Of a stretch of 64,000 nucleotides of DNA, positions 10,816 to 23,270 are shown one piece after another. Source of the DNA: Cristatella mucedo (lineage: Eukaryota; Bryozoa; Phylactolaemata; Cristatellidae); the NCBI GenBank assembly GCA_009760855.2, contig WPIO01000003.1:7105001-7169000 (forward strand), read 5' to 3'. The translations under genes and the position numbers were made by a program. Positions within the stretch are counted from its first letter, which is position 1. Every line of letters begins with the position of its first letter. Below the pieces are notes generated by a model that saw only the letters and a list, made by a program, of their open reading frames with translations, was not told the DNA's origin and ran no database searches.

Positions 10816-12282
10816 CTGAAACCAAACGGTCAGAGCACAGTAAGACCAGCACACACGTGCACATGCACACTCAGAGTATGGTAGATGCATGTGCTGGCGT
10901 GCATGTGCTGGCGTGCGTGTGCGCCAGAGCACGGTGCAGAGGGCTCATCTGCATGCACATCTGGCAGTAGTCCAGACAAGCCAGAACCATGTCGCAAGTG
11001 ACTGACTACTGAGAAACTGCGTAAGACTTCACTCGTTAGCAAGGACTTCAAAGACTTTTGGGGATGAGGAGGAAGAGGAGGAGGTGGATGAAGTAGATGG
11101 GAGGAGGTGGTGGAAGAGGTGGAAGAAAAGGAAGCTGGAGAGGACAAGGAGGTGGAGGAGGATGAGGAAGATGAAGAGGAGGAGGGACACAGTGCTGAGC
11201 ACGACACCCATCGCATAGCCGAGCAATGCAAGGCCTATCTAGTGCTCATTGCTTGCGAGTGGCGTCCAGCTAGGCTGCGCGAGGCTGGATCCGCGAGAGT
11301 CTGTCTGCAAGCGGTCGAGCGCGGGGCATCCCAGCTAGTGCCCACACTCCAGCCTATCAACCAGCCTTTGCTTGGGCTTTGCCGGCAGCCCGATCGAATC
11401 GACCACCCTGGATGGCGCTGCCGGGCATGCCAGGCAATTACGAGATGCGCAAGCAAGACCCTCACGAACGGCCAGTCATCTAGCTTTAAATGCCCTGTCA
11501 GCAATGGCGAGACAAGGTGCTGCTGCCAGGCCACGTTTGCTCGATGCCCGGCCTCGGGTCTCGGCGAGAGGGCAGCACAATCAGGCGGCACCGGGCGCAC
11601 TAGTGCTGCAGCCAAGAGATTGCCCACGGGCAGATGGTATGAACGACGAGGCCACGTGAGCCACAGTACGACAGTTGAGCAACTGCTCTCGAGCGCACGA
11701 ACTTGGCATGGTAAAGATGGCAAATATCGAGCTCGGTTCACTGTGCCACAGTGAGAGCCCGCGATGCAGTGGTGATGGCATTAAGCAGCACCTCAGCCAG
11801 AGATCTTTTTTTAAGGGGGTCTTGGCCTTGGCCTCGTGCACGTCAGGCTCAATCGATCTTATGGGAAAGCTGGAATGGGCGGGGAATCAGCTTCTGAGTC
11901 GACTCGCCAGCTGACTTAAGAGACTTTCACTACCCCTTGAGCCCCGTTCTATCGCGCTATGACCCCCCCCTATGACCAACGGGAAGAATTTGCGCCGGAT
12001 TCTTTACAGGCAGTGAGTGTCCGCAATAGGCACGAAAGGGTCCCTGGCGACTATCCGACACATAGCGGTTCCAATGTTGCGACGTTGCCCCTGCGCCTTC
12101 ACTCCGCTGGCGCTCCAACTGCGGCAGCGTGGCGCTGGCACTGCCGGTGCACGTTCCGAGCACAAAAGAGAATCGCTGTCGATAATGCAAAGAAAGGTCT
12201 GAGCAAACGCCAGGCGCCACTTTCGCCCGAGCCCTCAAGTCCAATCAGTCAGGGCAGCTCCGGAGTAACCACGAGTGCACGG

Positions 12283-12306
12283 CAGCAGCAGCAGCAGCAG
12301 CAGCAG
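12283..12306. repeat. (CAG)8 trinucleotide repeat
   Basis: Eight uninterrupted CAG units. No exon evidence surrounds it. Confidence 0.9.
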
Positions 12307-13476
12307 TCGGTGCATCTCCTTGCTCGGATAAATGCGACTTAGCAGTCGACTTTTCGATGGCTGCCGCATGCCGATGGATGCCCTGTTGATCAGGCACTGC
12401 AGCAGACCGCTATTGCGTGGTGCCCGCTAGTTCCTCCTCGAGTCATCGCCTGCTTTTCGTTGCCCGAGACAATACTGGTCATGCGGCCGTGTCACTGAAT
12501 CGACAACGGCACTCCTCTACCGAGAGACTTCCAAGCGCAAGCGACATGCGGTGGCATTGGCAGTGAGTAAGATGGGGGCATGCAACAACGACCGCTAGCT
12601 AGCAGGAGCAACTCCGGCTTGATCTTGCGCGGGCTTCGTTAGCCTGAGGCAGAACTCGTCATGCAAAATGGCAATATTAACAGAATCGCAGGCTGCTCTC
12701 ATCTCCAAGCCGCAACGACGGCGAGAGCGTGCGAATTGCAAAAGTAAAATAAGAAAAAAATGATGAATATGGTGGAAGCGCGGTGACGGCGCAGGCAGCA
12801 GCAGAGGCAGATCACACGGGCCTGCAGAGGGTCTCGGCAGACGGCAGTTTGCGGCAAATGAGACCGGGCGCTTACGCCAGACAGAGCTTTGCTAGACACT
12901 GAACAGCGGAGCAGCCTGGGACGAATTTGCTTTCAGCACTTGCATGCCGCCTTCACGAACCCATGTGCAAAGCAGCCGACAGCAGTGGGTAGCGAAAGTA
13001 TGCACATTCGCAAGTGGGAAGTCGGAACAGCTATTGCTCCTGGCCTGCCAAGATAGGACGATGGCTGCCATTAGACTGCTGGGCCCGAGCAAATGCAGTA
13101 CCGGACCGGTGCCACACAGCGGCGCCCGTTGACCTACTCTTCTTTCTCACCCCCATACGACGACGCCTGCTCACATTCCTTAAACTCGCCTACGTCTAAC
13201 TTGATACAGAGTTTCCGTGCATTTGCCAGATGCTCCTCGGTGCACTTCCACTCGATCAACCATCGACGCGACTAGCTTCGGCACATTCAGACAGCCGACT
13301 GGGTCATTGTTTTTGTGCACGCAACGTGGATGCTTGGTTCAAGCATTATTGACTGAGACCGGCATCCATCCTGATGAAGATATCAAGAGAGCCATGTGAT
13401 AGCTTACGCTCAAGCTCATTATAGCACACGAATAGACATTCTGCATGTGCTTTCACACAGACACATGCAGTCACTC

Positions 13477-13498
13477 TGTGTGTGTGTGTGTGTGTGTG
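13477..13498. repeat. (TG)n microsatellite
   Basis: A short uninterrupted TG run followed by CGCGC. Confidence 0.9.
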
Positions 13499-15564
13499 CG
13501 CGCACGTATGCATGCATGCATACATGCACGGATGCAAGTATAACATTAGGTACACACCTCCATATTGTATCATAGGATAGTTACACTGTCACAAAAAATG
13601 GCTTGGCACATTCGAACAGCACAACTCGAGCCCAGTTGGTCGTTGTCTTCGAGCAAGTTCAAGATTGTTTTGCAAACCACTGAAATCCCGTAAATCCTAA
13701 GTAGCTATGCAAGCCCTATTGCACTTACACACATGTAAATTTCATAAGTAGCTAAGCAAGCCACAATGCCCGATTCTTGACTTCGAATCAATCCTAGTAA
13801 TTTCATGAGACCACTGCAAATGGATTGACACTGAACTGTCAATCCATCAAATAAAGCCACAGTCAGTCCACATCTGAGGGGAAGGGAGGGGTTACACAAA
13901 TTGACAGCGTTCCAAGAGCTCTGCATCGTGTCAATGACAGCCAGCCAGTGCTACTGCTGAGCCAGCACAGTAGCACACATGGGGAGGGGGTAGTGAGAGC
14001 TCGGTGCCAAGGGCGCAGGGAAACTAATTTACAGCACTGGCTGGCAGCGCTAAGCCACTCTGCAAGACCAAGCAGCAGCATCATTGGTAAATCTAGGGCT
14101 TGTAAACAGGGCTGCACCAGCACAACCTAGCAGAAGCCTCGGCCATAGCGGCTGCTATTCCATAGAACACTCGCTAGGATCTGAGATGAACTACCAGTCG
14201 AATGCAAAGCCAGCACACACACACGACGGGCCTTATGCCAGCCTATGCACAGAACATCATATGAGTAGCCTCGGGTTGAGATAAGCTTCTTCTGCTTGAC
14301 TTCCTTGAGTTGATCTAATTCCAAACCTGCAGATTCTGGCGCTGCAGCTAGAAGTGTGCTGCTGATCGCTGGGTGTACAATGGGCAGGATGTTTGCCAAT
14401 GCCACATGCTGGTAGATAATTATGCCGATGGCAGTTGATCACCTTTGTTAACTCCATGTCAGATGTGGTCATTATTAAATTATTGCTGTTCAGCCGGTTC
14501 CATACCCAAGGGAGAAGGAGAAACAAAGAACGAGCAGGTCGGGCTTAATGTCAGCATCCGAGCACATGCTCCAAGCAGGCATTTAAACTGTAGAGAAGAC
14601 GTCCATATCGTGCCCACCAAGTCAAGTTGGCATCCTTGTCTCTCTGAGACAGACATGGCAGTGATCACTTGGCTTGAAATGGATCTTACTGGGTGGTCAA
14701 AAATCAACTCCTGGTCACCGAATGACAGCCTGTCTATCCATAAAGCGCGTTGCGCAATGCAAGCCCTCTCTTGCCTGCAGCTAGCAATGATGAAAGTGAC
14801 AATGGTCTCTAGCAGAGGAACGTACAAAGGACGCTCGATGTTAAACATGTATAAACATTTACTAAACTCTATTCTTCGCACAGCAAGGGACCCAGGGACC
14901 AACCTGGAAGCAGCAAGGCTAAACAGAAACATCGTAAGCAAATGAAAATGCTCAAAAGGAATTTCAGCCGCTCACCGAAGGGCTTTCTGTAGTGTGTTCA
15001 ATCGATTGCTCTCAAAGCACTTTTGGAATAGCATTGTCACGATCACGTCCTTAGATGCCAGCCTCCGAAGAGCTACTGAAAGAGCAGTCCAGCACTTCGA
15101 CCAGGGCAGCCCATCAACGGGCTGTTTGCTGGATGCAGCAGCCCTTGAGAAAAGTCAAAGCCTACACTACAGGGTAGTGGGTTTGAACGGCAGAGACGAG
15201 GAGTAGCTATAGAGGACTGCCACTTAAGTCAGCATTTATGTATGCCAGCTGCAGTCTGCATAACTCTGATCAAGATGAGCAATCATGGTCACAAACAGTA
15301 AAAGTTTCAGCTGCAGACGTCACAGCTAGAACACTGGTTGCTAATAGCTTAAGACCCTCACCCAGCACGACCATTCGTGCTAAAATTGTAAATGATCACC
15401 AAGCTACCACGGCTAGCATAGCCGCAGAAGTCTTGCTGCGACCCTTGATGCATCTCATAAGGAAATGGCAACAAGTAATACCTACTGTTGCTATGGTTCT
15501 TCAGCAGCTGGAAGGCAAGAATGTGGCTGGTTTCTGATTGTCACTCAAGCACATGACAAGGATA

Positions 15565-16335
15565 ATACAAATAATAGTAACAATAAAATATTTGTAAAGC
15601 ACCACCAGACGACAAAATTTTCCCGGCACTTTATATATACTGTAAAGGAAGCATGTCAATATGACTATCAGTGATAACATGCACAGTGTCAGCACACATA
15701 AGCACGCAATAAAATGCACACGGACCCACCAATGGCTGTGAGGAACAGATGCATTTTAGCTTCTGGTTGAGCGTCAAGTCCGGAGACGTGACATCAGTCG
15801 GGAGTGAGTTGGGCATTTATAGCATATAAACTAAAGGCATGGTCTCCGAGGGATTCGATGTTGGTTTCGAGGCATAGCTATATGACTAGAGTCCGAGGAT
15901 GGGGCTATGATGCTATGCCTGATTGGAAAGTAGTTTCGATAGGTAGGCTGGAGAAATTGAAGAAGGGGACCTAGAAAGGTTGTGAAAACAATCTTGAAGT
16001 CGATATGCTATTTGATGAGGAGCCAGTGCAGATCGGTGATTAGAAGTGGTGAAATGCGGCAACTGCAACTTAAACAACAGACAATCCGGGCTGTACTGAG
16101 TAGTGCAATACCTACAATCGCCTTATTTTGCTGCCGGAAGACTGGCGATCTGAGTTCCAGAAGTCAAGATGGGATGCCACAAATGTATGGATTAACTTAA
16201 ATTTGGTTTCCCTGTCTAAGCAGCCCCACATTTTCGTGATGTTACACTGCTGAAAGTCGGCGGACTCGACTTTGGAGCAAATGAGGTCGTCTAGTGAAAG
16301 ATTACTTAGGAACAATACACTCAAATTTTGTGGAG
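15565..16335 (-). repeat. LINE family B fragment, reverse, decayed
   Basis: On the plus strand it has the AT-rich tail (aataatagtaacaataaaat), then the same order of segments as the copy at 33830 (gcacagtgtcagcacacata, then the region reading aaggcatggtctccgaggg). Its reverse frame at 16112-16360 includes WGCLDRETKFKLIHTFVASH, like WACLDSDTTSNLVHAFVTSR in the 34-kb copy. It is interrupted by stops. Confidence 0.7.
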
Positions 16336-17999
16336 ATGCTACAACAGGAGATATGGGCAAATTTTGAGGCTTATGTTTCCCACTTTCCGAGTCACACTAG
16401 CAATATCCATAACTGTTGAGTTTATTATCGTCATTTAATTTGAAAGTTTGTTGCAATCAAAGTATAAATGTCAGTACTACATGCAGCAAGAAAGTTGAGA
16501 GAGTCCAACAATAAGGAACCGAGCATGCAGGTGATTAATTCTGAACTATGATACGCAGAAGTTTCTGAAGTATGATAGGCAGCAATCCATAGCAAGATGA
16601 GGAAATGCCCTCGGAATGGGCAACACCAATACACGTATGGGCAGTGAAATAAACAATGGAGGAACGGCAATCTCATTGAGCAGAGCTAACATTGGCAGTG
16701 GGTTCACTATGACACCTATTACTTCAGTTTTTCCAATGCATCAGTCACCTAAGGCAACAGAAGCACAATCAAAGGACGTCATGATCCGGCAAGCATAGCA
16801 GGATCTAGACCGAGGTTCGAGGCATTTGTCAGCTATCTCCCGATTTCATTTGGCTCACACGATCCGGCATACAATATAAAGTCGGCATCTTTAGGGTGAA
16901 AAAATAGTGGTCTAACTCTAAACGGCGGCTGAAGAACATCAGAAGCGTGTTCTGTCTGAGGAACATATGGATATGGAAGCCATTTTCACGTGCAAGTTGT
17001 CAGCAGTTCCTAATCGTGGAATAAAAGAGCGTGAACTCACTAATTTACAAAAAGCTAACTAAACATTTTAGGAAATCTACAAATTTAAAACATCGTGAAG
17101 TTGCGATCTATGGTGAATTGAAAAGACTCAAATGTCGCTGACAACTCATGCAGGGCGAATGTCGAAAATGACCATGGGTGCCCCATCTGCAAAGTGCCGC
17201 AATTCCACTGTCGCTGCTCAGCTACTTGGCAAATCCCAAGCTGCGAATGTGAAAATGCGACAATCATGGCCGGCATCTAGAGCCTCAGAATGACGCCCAC
17301 GTCTCATTAGCAGGAGATGCACATGAAACCGGAGAAACAAAATGCATCCCTGAACAGACAACCTTAAGAAATACAAAACGAGAAGCATAGATGTTAATTG
17401 ATTCAAAAAATTTAATTCTTTCCCGCACCATGCAACATAACTTTAGATTGTCTTGAACTCTCGATACACGTGAAGCATATCTACAAATGCCGTTCAAAAT
17501 GTTTGAATCGGACGGATTTCGTGTCACGCAACTCTACGAGTCAAGCCTTGCTTCCCCGACCAGCGGTAACAAAAATTCTGATATATATTTGTACCTTATT
17601 TCTGCGCCATATGTTTCTGTTTTTGGATACTTCAGTAAACTTTTTGAGCCAGTCGCCTTATAAGACACGCCGGTGGCCGGAGACGGACCGGCACTCAGGA
17701 GCGCCATGTTGTTGTGATCACGTGATCTATACGGCTTGGCGTTGCTGGGCGCGAAAAAGAAGGCGTGGCAGAGTGCCGCTCCAAATTCACTCCCGAGTTT
17801 AGTCACGGGCCTTGAGAATCTGACCCAGGATGTCTAAAATTTAATTAAATTCGAACGTCAGCAATAGTCTTCCATCACGATGTGAACGCAGCACTTAAGC
17901 GACGGTCTAAGCGGTGGATTTCGTGCTTGCAAAGTGCTGGCAGCTCAAGTTAGCGGTGAGCCAGCGAGTAAGGTTGCCGTGAGACTGGACCAGTGTCCA

Positions 18000-19200
18000 A
18001 GCCGCCACACACAGTTATATTTTTTGGGCAAGTAAACCAGCTGCTTAGCACTCGAGTCCAATGTACCGCTCAAATCATGCCCACTGAATGGGAAGGACTC
18101 GGCGTAGGTTACATCCACTTGAGCGGACTGAATTACACCCCTGCCGCAAGGTCCAGCCCCCACCCCACCCCCAGTACAGAGGGCCTGCAGCGCACACTCA
18201 CGCTGCTATCGCCTACTCGCACGTCACTACACCCAGCCGGATGCGAGGCGACCGCGTGCGGGGCCGGCCAGAGGTTAACCCCCGGGCACGGATATATTCA
18301 GCATCGACGACCGTGCATGATTGGATGACCTTACTACGTAATTCCGGTTTCATTCCACTCTCGGCACGGCGGTCGTCGGCCGTGCGATCTGTTTCAAGCG
18401 TTCGCGTGGCGAGCGTCGGCGCCCGCGCGCTTTTCCGATTCTGTCCTTCAGCATGCCGACTCGATGCAATTAGCATTGGTAAGCCAAAGCAGCGTGCTGC
18501 GGGCCGGGCGAGGGCAGAGCCGAAGTCGCGGCGTAGCGAGTGCACGCCGCTCGGCCGGCCGGCCGGCCGAGCGGCGCCGGGGACTGGACGAGCATCGTGG
18601 CGCGACTTCGCGCCGCGTCGAGTGAATCACTTTTTGAAAGTGAAATCCCCATGAAAACCTCGATGGATGCAGCCGCTGCTAATCCGGCTTCCGGTCGGCT
18701 GTTGGCGCGATGCCAGCTCGTTCGTCCGCCAGCTGCGGTAATAAGTGCTTAATGCCGTGCGGCCAATGCGGCGAGACCCCGGCAGCGCTTCCTCCGACGT
18801 AGCCGAGCCGAACGGCTGGCGATCCCGCTACGAACGCAATCGTCGCCTTTCGGAGAACCGCGTGCCTTTTCGATCGGCGACACGCCGGGCGGTGCCCGTC
18901 CTCAGATACCGCTTTCTATGGTGACATTGGCCGCTTGCTGCGGGGACGGCTAAAACACGGGTCTCGCGCTCGCACCCGGTCGAGGCTTTCGGCGCTGCGC
19001 GTTCGCCGCACCCGCGGCCCGACGGCCTTGACGTGTCCGACATTTTACAGGCGTCCGCCGGTAATTGTCGATACGGCGGCGATCGTTCGCGGCGATAGTC
19101 GAATGAGAGGCGACTCCTTAACCTTCACGAACGCCCACGCTCCTAAAGCGTGCCCGTTCGGGGCCGCGGTTCGGTTATCTTGGACGAGCTTGCATTTAAG
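18000..19200. promoter_or_regulatory. CpG-rich island, candidate promoter
   Basis: CG dinucleotides become dense, most clearly at 18240-19170, unlike the flanking DNA. The island lies between DNAAF9 (minus, to the left) and FAM53 (plus, to the right). An ATG at 18651 opens 29 codons (MKTSMDAAAANPASGRLLAR at the start) to a good donor, GTAATAAG, at 18738. Calling this a shared or single promoter is inference. No transcription start can be read from sequence. Confidence 0.45.
18545..18576. repeat. 32-bp perfect palindrome
   Basis: Bases 18545-18560 are the exact reverse complement of 18561-18576, centred on repeated GGCC and flanked by CGCCGCTC / GAGCGGCG. It lies in the CpG-rich island. Confidence 0.95.
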
Positions 19201-19648
19201 CTTGCCACCCGTCAAATAAGCTGAATCCCTCCTTACTTCTGGCCTTCATTCAAAGATGCCTTGCCACACGCTGGCCGGTCGTTTTCCTTGTTTTGTTTTG
19301 GAATATCGCCGTTGACAACTGCTCCGTGCCGACGCCGTGCCTTGCTCATCGAATCGCGATTAATAAGCAGCCTAATAACACGTGGCGTAACATCGGGGCT
19401 GGGGCGCCCAGCCTATCGTAGCCTGTTGCTACCCTGGTAGCAAGAGCCCATCAGCTCTAGATGAAACAGCGCCGTCATGGCTTTGAATACCAGATGTGAG
19501 CATGTGCGTGAGCGAGCGGTTTCCGTGTGAGGCTGCAATGAGTGCGTGTATCGGTTAGTTTGCAGCTGATGATATCAAGTGCCGATAATAGAACTTATCC
19601 GGTCAGGGGTTGCCAGGCCACCAAGCTTTTCCCAAATGGGTTTGTGGC

Positions 19649-19651
<3 letters not shown>

Positions 19652-19727
<76 letters not shown>
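19652..19727. repeat. (TA)n microsatellite
   Basis: An uninterrupted TA run of about 75 bases. The YIYIYI frames across it are artefacts. Confidence 0.97.
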
Positions 19728-19729
<2 letters not shown>

Positions 19730-20039
19730 TGCTTGCACATGCAGTTTCAGAACTTGGCAGACGGCTGTCTTTGCGGCTGTGTAAGCGATTTCTGCTGTAG
19801 CCACTTCTTGGGCTTGATTACTTTTTATGCTTGTCCGTGAGTAGCCTACTCACTAAATGCTTTTTGTATGCTGTTCTCGGGACTGTTGGTTTCCTCCTGC
19901 AGCCGGGTGTGAATCGTCCGAGTGGACTGAGCCCACAGCATCCTATGGTGGTTGCAATTAGCTGATGTGGCTCTAATTTTCTCAGTCGGAATTCCGTTTC
20001 GTCGTCGCAGTAGTAGGTGTTGCAGCATCAACAGTCATC

Positions 20040-20190
20040 TCGTAGTAGTTGCAGTAGCAGCAGCAGCAGTAGTAGTAGTAGCGGTAGTAGTATGTAGTAG
20101 TAGGTAGTAGTTAGGTAGGTAGGTAGGTAGTAGTAGTTGTAGGTATAATAATAATAGTAGCAGCAGTAGTTGTAGTATTAGTAATAGTAG
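20040..20190. repeat. (TAG)n-like degenerate trinucleotide repeat
   Basis: TAG, CAG and TAGG units interleave for about 150 bases. Confidence 0.85.
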
Positions 20191-22629
20191 GGGTAGCAGG
20201 GTCTCCTTATTTGATGACATTCTAAAAAGAAGCTAGAAACCTACCCGTTCCTAGGGCCTTCTCTCCATCCGAGTGTATTGTCCTTTGCATGCTTGTCAGC
20301 TTAGAAATTGTACATGTCGAGACCCAGAGTAAGAGTGGTTGGCTTATAAAAGACTATTATTGTCGTTGTTATTATTAGGGATGGTGGCTGCTTCGGCAAC
20401 AGCAACAGCAGTGATGTGGTGGTAATGTAGTAGGTGGTGATCGCAGTAGTGGCAGCTGTACATTTAGTAGTTGCACCGTGCAGCAGCCGTGGGCCAGAGC
20501 TAGCGACATGTGGTGGCTGCTGCGTGAACGCTTGCAGCTGGGGGAAGGGGGAGGAATTGGGGTGGTTTGTTGACGCTGGCCTCTTTATTCCAGCATGTTT
20601 TCCTGGTGTGCCCAATCAGCATGCCTTTGTTTTTTAGCACAATGACTTTTTTCTGTCATTCTCTGCTAATGCATATGAGCATTCTCGGCATCAGTCTCGG
20701 TGGCATTGTTTTCGTTCTCACGAGAAACCATTCATCGCAGCAGCTGCCGTGAGGCCACCGCATCGGCGCCATTATATTTCTTATCTCGTGCCTTGCTTTT
20801 TCACCAAACAGCAGCACGGTGTTGGACAAGCATGTGTGGAAAGTTGACCTGCTGCTTATCCTGCCTCTGCCAGGATTAGCACCTGAGCTCTCGCGAGCGA
20901 CCCTGAACCCACAGGGTCCTGTCTCAGTGGTCAGGCCGACCGACTGTCGTCGTCGTCGTCAAGCCATGATTCGACCGACTGGGCTCTCCCCGGCGTGCCC
21001 GGAAGCTTTACTCGGCGTGCCTGAAGCACTGGCTAACTGGGGGGGGGGGGGAGCAGGCATGCCAGCGAGCCCTGGTCTGCCCCTCTGGTCTGGCAAGACG
21101 TCTGACCAGTGACCCATGCACCCTGCAGGCCTCCTGCAGCTGCCATGCTACGTGGCCGCCATGCCAAGTCAGTGTTAGGCCTATTGGCTTAAGTACGCTG
21201 TAGGCTCCTCTGGCTCTGGCTGGCCGGAGGGGTTGGGTGGTAAGCCGGTCGTCATTGGTCGCCCGAGCAGCCCGTAAACAGCAGCAGCAGCGCTGAGCCC
21301 GATCGGACTTACCGAGTTTCCCTGCGTGAGGTGCGATACCGAAGTGAGGAAGCTGGTGCTTGTTAGGCCTGTGTCTCAAACCATGCCTACCGACCGTTGC
21401 TTTTATGAGCCCAGCAGCAGCAGCAGCTGAGCATGGTAAGGTCAGCCGACGTCTGCCTGCCGCAGCCGCACTTGCAATTCTCTGCTAAGTGGATCGGTCT
21501 GCGAGGGGTGAGAGTGGAGGGAGGTGAAAGGTCCGAGGCAGTCGCAAGGTTTCTTCCGTGGCACCGGTTTGCATCAATTGCCAACTAGATTTTTTTCGTC
21601 CTAGCTGCTGGCACGTATGGTGGTAGGCGTGAGCCTTATACTTTGCCAACTGAGGTAGCACGTTTTTAGGGCACTCAATCCTGCAACGTCTAGTTCAAGT
21701 GCCTATGTGTCGCCAGCAGTGTCCTCATCGTTCATCCACTTTGAGATCACCTGCTGGTGCCACAGGCAGGCAGGAGGGTAGGGGATTTGTAAGAAAAGTA
21801 ATCATCTGTGGTAGTCATTCGTGATTTTCTGCTGGCACCAGGCTTCTTAGTCAGCTAACCATTAGCCTGTGTAGTCCAAATACCCGATTCAGCATGTTCA
21901 CGGTGGTGTGGTCTGCGTGGCTTTGGCCGAACCAACCGCCTGCCATATGCATGTGGCGAAACAGGTGCCTCCGTCCACCGATTTTAGTGTCAGAGAGAAA
22001 GAAGGCTGTCAGTTCGACGTCATAAGTTGAGCCCACGATTTGCATTGCATCAAGTTAAGGATCTGGCAGCTCTGCGTTTTGCGAGACCTGATTCTGTGCA
22101 CTCGCATTTCGTGCCTGGTCGCAGCTGTTGTGCCAGACCCTCATTCCGTGCAAGACTCGCTCGAGCCGAGCATCTGGGGCGGCAGTCGCCTCTGCAACGC
22201 CCACTGGCTCATTCCCAGTGGATATAGACCATTGCTAGGCACTGGGTACCGGTCGTCTCATTATCAGCTGGCTATCGTAGAACTTGAGCCTGTGGCTGGT
22301 AGTTGACAGGGAGCCAGGCTGCAGGGGTGGGCCAGCCGCATGCATGTAGTAGTAACGTTTGCTCTTTGATATCCTTCAGGCTAGCTGCTGGCTCCGGTGG
22401 CTAGGAGGCTGCATGCTATTGATCACGGCTTGTCGGTCAAGGTCAGCTGCTCACCTCGGCAGCAGCAGCAGTGTGCCGTGGCTGTGCTCACAGTCCGTGC
22501 GACGATATCTCGTGAGTGGACAGTCGTGAGCTGACTCGCATGTGCTTGCTTTTGTGGACACGCTCGGGAGTAAGTGTGTGTGGGTGGCACTTGCCTGCGC
22601 ATGTGCACATGCATGTCTGTGTACATGCA

Positions 22630-23195
22630 TATGTAATGTATCTCCATCAGTAACTCCACAAAGGCATAAAGACCATGTGGGTGTTACGCAGGAGAGTTTT
22701 GTTTAGCGAACTCACAGCCTAAGCGGCTTTCGGTACGCATCCGATAGCCAACAGACTTCGTCTCATGCAACAAAGAGAAAGTGGGAAGCATAGCAGAGTC
22801 CGGAGAGCAGTTGAGGTAGTGATTAGCATGGAAGTAGCAGCTCATGACCGCTGGAAATGATGTGCCATAGTCGGCAGCAGAAGAGAAGTTGTCGTTGCAT
22901 AAGAATTGTGGAAGCGAGTTCCACAGTCTAGGACCTGCAGAGCTGAAGCTTCTGTCGCCTACGGCCTTTAAGCGGAAGAATGGAAGAGCTAATTTATTGT
23001 CCATACAGGACCTGGGGGCGCGAAGAGGCTGAAACCGGTGCACCGGTTCAGCTAGGTACAAAGGAGCCTAGCCGTGGCAGGCCTTGTGGGTCAACATAAG
23101 AACTTTGCTCTGTACCCATTGATCAACCGATAGCCATCCTAGCTCTTTTAGCAAAGAAGACGCGTGCTCAAACCGCTGGGTCTTGAAGACTAGCC
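22630..23195 (-). repeat. LINE family A, 5'-truncated, reverse
   Basis: On the plus strand it starts with tgtaatgtatctccatcagt aactccac, the reverse of the family tail. The minus frame 23061-22684 encodes the C-terminal motif AVGDRSFSSAGPRLWNSLP, typical of non-LTR retrotransposon reverse transcriptase ends. It is the closest relative of the copy at 44267 and extends further 5', into a segment also seen at 39330-39460. Confidence 0.85.
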
Positions 23196-23215
23196 TTGCA
23201 CTAGCACATGCGTGT

Positions 23216-23270
23216 GTACACGTGTGTGTGTGTGTGCGCGCGCACGCGAGTGTGGGTGTGTGTGTGTGTA
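23216..23270. repeat. (TG)n-rich microsatellite
   Basis: Interrupted TG/CG dinucleotide repeats directly beside the LINE family A copy. Confidence 0.85.

Larger units (their letters stand above)
10816..17990. other. non-coding stretch upstream of DNAAF9
   Basis: It presumably holds the 5' intron and perhaps the first exon of DNAAF9, which I could not identify. Contents: a GGA-rich purine tract at 11055-11190, a CAG repeat at 12283, a TG repeat at 13477 and a reverse LINE family B copy at 15565. No convincing exon was seen. Confidence 0.4.
19201..22625. other. non-coding, low-complexity rich
   Basis: It holds a TA microsatellite (19652), TAG/CAG-type repeats (20040-20190), a G run near 21040 and no recognisable exon. 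Confidence 0.4.

Noticed and set aside
11055-11230. Acidic frame EEVEEKEAGEDKEVEEDEED
   Set aside because: It is a translated GGA/GAA purine repeat. The complementary frame is equally open (poly-Ser), so it is low complexity.
20040-20190. TAG-rich direct repeats considered as a CRISPR-like or satellite array
   Set aside because: There are no constant repeats with unique spacers. It is a degenerate trinucleotide repeat in a eukaryotic genome.
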